This document shows positions 18,859 to 25,630 of a stretch of 59,716 nucleotides of DNA, piece by piece. Made by a program: the position numbers and the translations under genes. The DNA is from Xanthomonas cassavae CFBP 4642 (lineage in GTDB: Bacteria > Pseudomonadota > Gammaproteobacteria > Xanthomonadales > Xanthomonadaceae). Where the stretch lies: contig NZ_CM002139.1 in the NCBI RefSeq assembly GCF_000454545.1, positions 3,217,201 through 3,276,916 of the forward strand. The letters run 5' to 3'. The number at the start of each line of letters is the position of its first letter. Position 1 is the first letter of the stretch. The notes below the pieces were generated by a model. It ran no database searches and was not told the DNA's origin. It worked only from the letters and a program-made list of their open reading frames with translations.

Positions 18859-19446
18859 GACCGCCGACTCTTCGCCAAAATCTACATAGTCTTCCAACTT
18901 ACTCCTAGGATACCCCCCTGACCAAAAAAACGTTGTTTTTTGCTTAATTTCATCAAAGTATTTTTTTTCTAGACTAGGCGCGAAAGCTGTTTCCGCCCCA
19001 CTACCAGTCGCCTTCAGGGAAACACCGAGACCTCCAAGTTCCCAGTAACAGACTCCCTTGCCGTAGTAGTCAGCATCGACCATGCCATCCATATAAATCA
19101 ACGCCGTGTAAGCCGTGTTATTGATCCTCTGAAAAGCAACAGGTATTGCGTGTTCTTTTGGCTTTGTCGACATCCCCAATGAAGCATCGAATGGCGCGCA
19201 CTGATCACGATTCTTCATGTCGTAGAACGCTTTAGCTGACACAGCCCCGAACGGCCCTGGCGCATTCTCAATCGTCATCGTGATCCGATAGGCCTGCTTA
19301 GGGTGCGGATTTTTCCGATAGATAGGATCGCCATCAGCGTCGCGGGCCTGCATATCCTTGGATTGCATGGTAGTCTCCTTTGCCCCGCAAGCGCACAGCA
19401 ATGTGGCCAGGGAGATGCGTAGCAGTGCGGTGGAGGTGCGATACAC
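18835..19446 (-). CDS. lipoprotein C, candidate immunity protein, 3' end altered by the IS
   Basis: The product has about 203 residues from the GTG at 19446, which matches the start of paralogue A; a TTG at 19461 would add five residues. The N-terminus is a lipoprotein signal with lipobox-like LLCAC, so the protein should be anchored in the periplasm. The first 55 or so mature residues nearly match paralogue A (DADGDPIYRKNPHPKQAYRI) and the rest diverges. Lipoproteins next to secreted lipases often act as immunity proteins; that role is inferred. The IS entered at the last codon: before insertion the frame would read GAG TCG GCG GTC TAA, so the insertion only replaces the stop with seven IS-encoded residues (STCKCNT). 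Confidence 0.7.
   Translation of the reverse strand: MYRTSTALLRISLATLLCACGAKETTMQSKDMQARDADGDPIYRKNPHPKQAYRITMTIENAPGPFGAVSAKAFYDMKNRDQCAPFDASLGMSTKPKEHAIPVAFQRINNTAYTALIYMDGMVDADYYGKGVCYWELGGLGVSLKATGSGAETAFAPSLEKKYFDEIKQKTTFFWSGGYPRSKLEDYVDFGEESAVSTCKCNT
18839..18858 (-). repeat. right terminal inverted repeat of the IS
   Basis: On the minus strand it reads TCAACTTGCAAGTGCAACAC. It overlaps both the end of the transposase gene and the new 3' end of the lipoprotein C gene. Confidence 0.9.
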
Positions 19447-19524
19447 GATTGATTCGGCCAATAGATGCTTGATACCCGAGGCTACGCCGTTTTTATAGCC
19501 GTCTCAACAAGATTCGTCAGATAT

Positions 19525-20214
19525 TCAATTCAGCCGGCAACCATCGCCCAGCATGACTGCGATTGATAACGGAGTGCGCGCATCCAACACCTCATTATCG
19601 TTGGCGTAATCAGCACGCTTCAGCGTGGCGATCTCCTGCGGCGTGGCGTAGATCTCGACGCGCCCGTAATGCCGGCTGGCGGCGCTGACCGCATCGCCGG
19701 CCATGACGTGATTGATCACCTCGTTACCACCTTCGGGAATTCGCCGATCCAGGCTGGTCGCTCCGTAGGCGTTGAACGTTTGCCCTTTCAACCCGAAATG
19801 GTGCGCCGTGACCTGCGTCAGGCCGCCACCAAGGGAGTGCCCCGTGACAGTGACTTCGGGCTTATGCCCATCGCGCTTTGCTTGACGCTCAGCAAGTTCG
19901 ATTGCCCGTTGCGTCAGCTCAATGGCATCGGCCGCCTGCGGATTATGACGCTTCACCACCATGCTGCCATCAGCGTAAGCGCCATCCTTGAAAAGCTCTC
20001 GATCAGGCTCGGTACCGCGATGGGCAACAATCAGCTCCTTCGTATCCAAGCGTCTATATATACAACCCTGATAACCCGAGGGTTTATCTACATACTCAAG
20101 ACGCTTATATGAAACACCCCCGATTATAGCGGGCTCACTATCTTCACCCGTCTCTCTCGGCTTATCGTAGACGTCATTCGAAAGCGCAGCAAATTGTTGA
20201 TATGTGAGACTCAC
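19525..20214 (-). CDS. truncated lipase paralogue lacking the catalytic His and C-terminal tail
   Basis: The product has 229 residues and is homologous to the N-terminal domain of the 437-residue lipase downstream. It keeps VAHRGTE, the nucleophile elbow VTGHSLGGG and MAGDAVSA, and is very similar from the elbow onward (TAHHFGLKGQTFNAYGA). It stops at LGDGCRLN, exactly where the full protein continues into the His-containing SHRMHN segment, so it lacks the likely catalytic His and the entire Gln-rich tail. The GTG start overlaps the lipoprotein A stop (GTGA), so translation is coupled. It is probably a non-functional relic of a tandem duplication, though it could have become a decoy or regulator. 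Confidence 0.7.
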   Translation of the reverse strand: MSLTYQQFAALSNDVYDKPRETGEDSEPAIIGGVSYKRLEYVDKPSGYQGCIYRRLDTKELIVAHRGTEPDRELFKDGAYADGSMVVKRHNPQAADAIELTQRAIELAERQAKRDGHKPEVTVTGHSLGGGLTQVTAHHFGLKGQTFNAYGATSLDRRIPEGGNEVINHVMAGDAVSAASRHYGRVEIYATPQEIATLKRADYANDNEVLDARTPLSIAVMLGDGCRLN

Positions 20215-20867
20215 AGCGCACCCTTCCTGACAGATAAGGCCACCTTGAACAGCTCATCCCGCAACTCTTCTCTAAAATGATCTGACCCAGGCTCACCCTG
20301 GTCAGGAAAGTCATCCACTTCATCCCTCGGATACCCTCTCGACCAGAAATAAGTAGCCTTTGATTTTTGGTCCAGAATTTCGCTCGCGAAAAGACTCGAC
20401 TGAAACCGAGTCTCCTCCTTCTTTCCGGTCGCCTTTATCGTAGCCCCTACACCAGCCAACTCAAAATAACAGACGCCCTTTCCATAATAATTCGAGTCAA
20501 TTAAGCCATCAAGATATATTACAGCCACATACTTCGCTTCAGTGACCCTATCGAAATTGATCGGTATGCCATCCCGCTTGGATTTACTCCACGCGCCTGT
20601 GATCGGCTCAACCGGCGTGCATTTCTCGTGATTTTTTATCTCGTAGAAAGCAGTACCTGAAACCCACTTAAACGGTCCTGGCGCATTCTCTATGGTCATA
20701 GTGATCCGATAGGCCTGCTTTGGGTGCGGGTTCTTCCGATAGATCGGATCTCCGTCAGCGTCGCGGGCCTGCACGTCCTTGGATTGCATGGTGGTCTCCT
20801 TTGCTCCGCAAGCGCACAGCAAAGTCGCCAGGGAGATGCATAGCAATCCGGCTGATGTGCGATACAC
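20211..20867 (-). CDS. lipoprotein A, candidate immunity protein
   Basis: The product has 218 residues, starting at GTG 20867 (MYRTSAGLLCISLATLLCAC). The lipobox-like LLCAC predicts a lipid-anchored periplasmic protein. Its N-terminal third is almost identical to lipoprotein C, while the rest shares only scattered motifs such as YYGKGVCY-ELAG and YPR near the end. Nearby codons are AT-richer than the surrounding genome, suggesting acquired DNA. It is the first gene of the minus-strand operon and overlaps the truncated lipase by 4 bases. By position it would protect against the lipase its neighbour once encoded. I know no named family for it. Confidence 0.65.
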   Translation of the reverse strand: MYRTSAGLLCISLATLLCACGAKETTMQSKDVQARDADGDPIYRKNPHPKQAYRITMTIENAPGPFKWVSGTAFYEIKNHEKCTPVEPITGAWSKSKRDGIPINFDRVTEAKYVAVIYLDGLIDSNYYGKGVCYFELAGVGATIKATGKKEETRFQSSLFASEILDQKSKATYFWSRGYPRDEVDDFPDQGEPGSDHFREELRDELFKVALSVRKGAL

Positions 20868-21073
20868 GATGCAATTGGCCGATAACGCCTTATTTCCGCG
20901 AGGCTACGTCCTTTCAAGGGCAACGACAACAGCCCTTGCGCAAGGCTAGTGCTACTGATCGAACCGCGTACGGGCCGCAGGGCGCCGACGATATCGAATG
21001 AATCTCTTCACAGTCAGGTCGAAACGAGCAGGGCCAAGCCCCCTGGTTACCCAAAAAGACCGTAAAACACACT

Positions 21074-21092
21074 TGATAATCATTCCCATCAA
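21074..21092 (+). promoter_or_regulatory. Fur box before the siderophore operon
   Basis: TGATAATCATTCCCATCAA has a perfect left half of the TGATAAT-N-ATTATCA model and five of seven matches on the right, inside an outer TTGAT...ATCAA palindrome. It lies about 40 bases before the first gene of an iron-siderophore operon, where Fe-Fur repression is expected. Confidence 0.75.
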
Positions 21093-21130
21093 GAGCAGGA
21101 TGAGCGCCCGTTCCCCTGGCGGCCTCTTCC

Positions 21131-21892
21131 ATGGCGTGTGCAGTCGGCCTTCTCAATGCGTTGCCCAGCGTGCAGCTATGCGAGTTGCTGGGCCGCCTGG
21201 GCTATGCCTTCGTGGTGCTTGATCTGGAACACGTCCTGCGGTCGCCCGATGCGCTGGAACACGCCATTCGCGCCTGCGAGCTGTCCGGCTGTGAGGCCTG
21301 GGTGCGGGTGCCGGAGGTCGACGAAAAACTGATTGGCCGCGTGCTGGATGCCGGTGCGCGCGGCATCGTGGTGCCATGCGCCGAATCGGCCGCGCAAATG
21401 GCACGGGCGGTCGCCGCCGCGCGTTTTCCGCCACTGGGCCGGCGTGGCATCACCGGCGGACGCGTCACCGGCTTCGGCAACGTCGATCTGGGCACGTATA
21501 TCGCACAGGCCAATCGCGACATCCGCATCGTGCCGATGATCGAAAGCGCGGCAGGCATTGCCGCGCTGCCGGAGATCCTGGCTGTGCCTGGCGTGGCGCT
21601 GGTGATGGAAGGCGCGCTGGATCTGGCGCTGGACCTGGGCCTGGGCCCGCGGCCCACCCATGCACAGGTGTGGGACTTGCTGCTGCAACTGCATGCGCAG
21701 TGCCGTGCCGCCGATGTGCCGTTCTGCCCCAACCCACGCACCGATGCGCAACGCGCGCACTGGCTGCAGCAGCCGGATCTGCGCTGGCTGCTCGCCGGCG
21801 AAGACCGCGCCCTGATTCAACGCGCACTGCGCGGCCATCTGGCCACGTTCGACACACCCACTTGCCCACCCGCCGGCAGGAGCACGCCGTAG
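21131..21892 (+). CDS. SbnG-like citrate synthase (HpcH/HpaI aldolase family)
   Basis: The product has 253 residues, close to SbnG length. It is a class II HpcH/HpaI-type TIM barrel: GYAFVVLDLEH near the start, EAWVRVPE, DAGARGIVVPCAESAAQ, RRGITGGRVTGFG and the metal/substrate strand IVPMIESAAGIAALPEI. SbnG makes citrate from oxaloacetate and acetyl-CoA for staphyloferrin B. Beside a vibrioferrin-type operon, whose siderophore contains citrate, the same job is the best inference. It abuts the receptor gene. The ATG at 21131 has no ribosome site; another ATG at 21100 is out of frame, so the N-terminus is uncertain. Confidence 0.75.
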   Translation: MACAVGLLNALPSVQLCELLGRLGYAFVVLDLEHVLRSPDALEHAIRACELSGCEAWVRVPEVDEKLIGRVLDAGARGIVVPCAESAAQMARAVAAARFPPLGRRGITGGRVTGFGNVDLGTYIAQANRDIRIVPMIESAAGIAALPEILAVPGVALVMEGALDLALDLGLGPRPTHAQVWDLLLQLHAQCRAADVPFCPNPRTDAQRAHWLQQPDLRWLLAGEDRALIQRALRGHLATFDTPTCPPAGRSTP

Positions 21893-24025
21893 ATGTCGAC
21901 CTTGCATTTCCACGCCCTGACCCTTGCAATCGTGGCGGCCAGCCTGAGCCTGCCGCTGCAGGCGATGGCCACCGACGCGCAGGCGACCGACGCTACCGAA
22001 GGCCAGACCCCCATCCGTGCGCTGGACGCCATCCAGGTGCAGGGCAGCCTGCTGGGGCGCTCCAAACCCGATGACGTGCAGCGCTACGCCGGCAGCCGCC
22101 AGGTGATCGATCGGGCGCAATTGCGCAATGGCGGCAACCGCTCCCTGGACGATGCACTGCAACGCGTGCCGGGCATCAAGATCTTCGACGAAACCGGCAC
22201 CGGCGCGCTCCCGCAGATCATGTTGCGCGGTCTGTACGAGAGCCGCAGCGGCCGCGTGCAGGTGTTGGAAGACGGCATTCCGCTCGCGCTGGCGCCGTAT
22301 GGGCAGACCAGCCTGTCGTTGTTCCCGGTGGGGCTCAATCAGATCGATCGGATCGACATCGTGCGTGGCGGCGCAGCCGTGCAATACGGGCCCAACAACG
22401 TGGGCGGGGTGATCAACCTGGTCAGCAAGGAGATCCCCAGCACGTGGAGCACCGCCCTGGCGCACAAGGTCACTGCCGGCGGCCAGGGCCAGTTCCTGCA
22501 GGACAGCGCGCTCAGCAGCGGCGGCTACCTCACCGACAACCTCGGCATGCAGGTCGATGCCAATCGCGCCTATGGCGAGTACTGGCGCGCGCACAGCGAT
22601 ACCGACATCAGCAACCTGCGCGTGCGTGCGGAGTGGTGGCTGGACGACACCAGGTTGATCAAGGCCAGCGTGCAACGCTATCTGGTGGACATGGATCTGG
22701 CCGGGGCGCTGAGCCCGGCCGACTACCGGCGCGACCCGCGCCAGTCCACGCGCCCGCTGGACAGCTTCAATGGGCGTACCACGCGTGCATCGTTGGGATA
22801 TGAGCAGCTGTTCGGAGACTGGGGGCCGCTGCAGGATGTTCGGTTGTCCTGGACCAGCTTCAGCGCGCGCAGCAGCCGCAACTTCATCGTCGGCATGCGC
22901 CAGGCCGCCACCGAAACCTGGCGCTCGGACCTGCCGCCGCAACTGCGCCAGACCGCACCGCGCGACTTCCGCGTGGTCGGCAGCGAGCCGCGGCTGAGCT
23001 GGAGCATGGGCGATGCCGGTGGCGTGCGTCAGCAGTGGACCGCCGGCGTGCGTGCGGTGCACGAGGACATCGACTTTTTGGTCGGCAATCTGCGTCTGCG
23101 CGATGGCATGTTCACCAGCGTGCGTGACTGGCAGTTCGAAGACCGCGCCCTGGCCGCCTACGTCAGCAATGCGATCACCCTGCCCGACGAACGCCTGACC
23201 ATCACCCCGGGCCTGCGCTACGAGCGGCTGGATTCGCGCTATTTCAATCGCGCCACCGGCTTGCGTACGCGCAACCAGACCCGCGATGTATTGCCGGGGT
23301 TGACGGTGGGTTTCCAGGCCAACGCAGAATGGTTCTTCTACGCGGACGGGCAGCGCTCGCTGCGTGCGCCGCAGGTCACCCAGATCATCTTCGGCAACAA
23401 CCTGGATGCCGAACTGGCATGGAATTACGAAGCCGGCACGCGCTACCAGCCCAACGACCGCACCCGCATCCAGCTCGGTGCGTATCTGATCGATTTCGAT
23501 CAGCAGATCCAGCTGGACAACACCACGCGCGTGTTCCGCAACCTCGGCAAGACCCGCCATCAAGGCGGCGAGCTGGAACTGCAATGGAGTCCGGAAAACC
23601 TGCGCGCGCTCACCCTCAACGCCGGTTATGCGTATCTGGATGCTAGCCAGGAATCGGGCGCATTCCGCGGGCTGCGCGTGCCCTACACCTCGCGCAACCA
23701 GATCACCCTGGGCGGCAACTACACGCTCGGTCACACCACTGTCGCACTGTCGAGCTACTACTTCAGCAAGGCCTACAGCGATGCGGCAAACACCGTGCAG
23801 GAGAACGCGATCGCCTCGGTCGGCGAGTTGCCGTCGTACTGGGTATGGAACACGCAGGTGAGCCATACGCTGTTCGAACGCGATGGACAAAAATTCAGCG
23901 CATCGCTGGCGGTCAACAACCTGTTCGACCGGCAGTACTGGTTCCGTGGCGTGGACACCAGCCCGTGGGGCCGCCAGGCCGCACTAGGGCGCACCGTGAC
24001 CGCAGGCCTGGAGTACACGTTCTAG
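21893..24025 (+). CDS. xsuA: TonB-dependent ferric-siderophore receptor (XsuA/PsuA type)
   Basis: The product has 710 residues. A signal peptide ends near LQAMAT, then a TonB-box-like LDAIQVQG, a plug with LRGLYESRSGRVQVLEDGIP and IDIVRGGAAVQYGPNNVGGV, and a 22-strand-type barrel ending in TAGLEYTF with the terminal Phe. It starts on the base after the preceding stop codon, with AGGAG upstream. Position inside the siderophore operon makes it the importer for ferric xanthoferrin/vibrioferrin. It is a different subfamily from the three tandem receptors at 3-12 kb. Confidence 0.85.
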   Translation: MSTLHFHALTLAIVAASLSLPLQAMATDAQATDATEGQTPIRALDAIQVQGSLLGRSKPDDVQRYAGSRQVIDRAQLRNGGNRSLDDALQRVPGIKIFDETGTGALPQIMLRGLYESRSGRVQVLEDGIPLALAPYGQTSLSLFPVGLNQIDRIDIVRGGAAVQYGPNNVGGVINLVSKEIPSTWSTALAHKVTAGGQGQFLQDSALSSGGYLTDNLGMQVDANRAYGEYWRAHSDTDISNLRVRAEWWLDDTRLIKASVQRYLVDMDLAGALSPADYRRDPRQSTRPLDSFNGRTTRASLGYEQLFGDWGPLQDVRLSWTSFSARSSRNFIVGMRQAATETWRSDLPPQLRQTAPRDFRVVGSEPRLSWSMGDAGGVRQQWTAGVRAVHEDIDFLVGNLRLRDGMFTSVRDWQFEDRALAAYVSNAITLPDERLTITPGLRYERLDSRYFNRATGLRTRNQTRDVLPGLTVGFQANAEWFFYADGQRSLRAPQVTQIIFGNNLDAELAWNYEAGTRYQPNDRTRIQLGAYLIDFDQQIQLDNTTRVFRNLGKTRHQGGELELQWSPENLRALTLNAGYAYLDASQESGAFRGLRVPYTSRNQITLGGNYTLGHTTVALSSYYFSKAYSDAANTVQENAIASVGELPSYWVWNTQVSHTLFERDGQKFSASLAVNNLFDRQYWFRGVDTSPWGRQAALGRTVTAGLEYTF

Positions 24026-24403
24026 CGCACAGCAGCGCAACAGGAGGATCTTGCGGGATGGCAGATGCTGTCCGCCGCCGCACCAGATACTTGCCGGCCA
24101 CTACCAACGGTTGGCGCGCCATGCCGATCCGGCCTGCCGGCACTGACGCTTGAGAACAACGCTGCAGCGTCCCCGCAGCGGCAGTACACGACCGATGGAC
24201 AGGGGCATCGGTCGCGCCTGATGGCCACGGCGATCGTGCTGCGATCGCCGTGGAAACAGGTGGCGTGCATGAAGCACGCGTCATCGCCGCAGCACGCGGC
24301 ATTGCGATCGACGCATCGCAGGCCACCCAACGCCGCACGCGGCGCCAGGCAGCCCGTTTCAGTCTCGGTTTTTTTCCTACCGCCCTGTCGAACGAGAGCT
24401 GCC
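24026..24403 (+). other. gap with a strong hairpin between receptor and biosynthesis genes
   Basis: This 378-base gap has no convincing gene. It contains a perfect 12-base stem with a 5-base loop at 24225-24253 (CCACGGCGATCG / CGATCGCCGTGG), not followed by T residues, and a separate run of seven T at about 24370. It could hold a second promoter or an attenuator that lets receptor and synthesis genes differ in level. I see no second Fur box. Confidence 0.45.
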
Positions 24404-25630
24404 ATGAACGCTGTACCCGACGCCCCCCTGGTGATCCTTACCCATGTCTGCCACCCGGCCGTCACCGACGGCTTCCTGCCGGCCGCGCATGCGCAAGGCA
24501 TCCCGGCCTGGTTGCTGACCGACCATCGGCTCGATCACCTGGCCCACTTTCGCAACCATCCTGCGCATGCACCGCAGCGGGTGATCGAATGCGATGTATT
24601 CAATCCGCTCGGCGTGCTGGACGTGCTGCACGACGCCCAGGTGCAGCCGCGTGCCGTCTTCAGCAACAGCGATCACCTGCAGACCAGCACCGCGCTGGTG
24701 GCCGCCGGCCTGGGGCTGCCCGGCAAGGACTGGCAGGTGTGCTACGCCGCCAAGAACAAGGCCGCGATGCGACAGCGCCTGCGCGCGCATGGATTGCCCT
24801 GCCCGTGGTTCTGCACCCTGGCGCCCGGCGCCGCACTTCCTGCGCAGATCCCGTGGCCGGTGGTGGCCAAACCGCGCGAAGGCGTGGCCAGCCTGGACGT
24901 GCGCCATTGCGCCGATGCCGCGCAACTGCAGCGCTATCTGGACGAGATCTGGCAGCGTCACCCGCAGCGCACCGTATTGCTGGAGGCCATGTTGCACGGG
25001 CCGTTGTTCACCCTGGAGACGCTTGGCGACGGGCACAGCTTGCAGCCCATCGGCGGGTTCAAGGTACAGCTGTCGCCGCCACCGCACTTCGTCGAATGCG
25101 AGGCGCAGTGGGATGGCGACGTGGACACGCCGGTGATCGCGCAGGCAATGCAGCAATTGCGCAGCGTCGGGGTGAACTTCGGGCTCTGCCACAGCGAATT
25201 CATCCTCACCGCCGACGGCCCGGTGCTGGTGGAGATCAATTACCGCAGCATCGGCGACCGCCGCGAGTTTCTGCTCGATGCCATGTTCGGCCAGCAATGG
25301 TTCGCTGCCGCGCTGGCGCCGCATCTGGGCCAGCCGCTGCCGCAGCTGCGCAGCGCGCGCACGCACGCCCTGCTGCGCTATTACGTGGCCGACCACGACG
25401 GCGAGCTGGTCGCCGCCAGCGAAGACCGCCGGCACCACGATGCGCACTGCGATGTGCAGTACCGGCGCATGCGTGCACCGGGCGAGCGCATCCAGCTCAG
25501 CCATTCCAACAAGGATTACCTGGGCGTGCTCAGCGCGCTGGCCAGCGATGCGCAGGCGCTGCAACAGGCCGTGATGCAGGTCGAAGCCGGCCTGCAATGG
25601 CGCATCGACGCCGCAGAGGCACGCGCATGA
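24404..25630 (+). CDS. xssA: ATP-grasp ligase of siderophore synthesis (PvsA/XssA)
   Basis: The product has 408 residues with an ATP-grasp fold: VVAKPREGVASLDV and TVLLEAMLHGPLFTLE match the nucleotide-binding lysine and hinge, and VLVEINYRSIGDRREF supplies the metal-binding Glu and Asn. Its counterpart PvsA in Vibrio is an ATP-grasp enzyme of vibrioferrin synthesis, thought to join amino acid and keto-acid parts. The start is the ATG at 24404 (MNAVPDAPLVILTHVCHPA) with GAGAG upstream; the frame is open further up but shows no family sequence. It overlaps the next gene by 4 bases (ATGA). Confidence 0.85.
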   Translation: MNAVPDAPLVILTHVCHPAVTDGFLPAAHAQGIPAWLLTDHRLDHLAHFRNHPAHAPQRVIECDVFNPLGVLDVLHDAQVQPRAVFSNSDHLQTSTALVAAGLGLPGKDWQVCYAAKNKAAMRQRLRAHGLPCPWFCTLAPGAALPAQIPWPVVAKPREGVASLDVRHCADAAQLQRYLDEIWQRHPQRTVLLEAMLHGPLFTLETLGDGHSLQPIGGFKVQLSPPPHFVECEAQWDGDVDTPVIAQAMQQLRSVGVNFGLCHSEFILTADGPVLVEINYRSIGDRREFLLDAMFGQQWFAAALAPHLGQPLPQLRSARTHALLRYYVADHDGELVAASEDRRHHDAHCDVQYRRMRAPGERIQLSHSNKDYLGVLSALASDAQALQQAVMQVEAGLQWRIDAAEARA

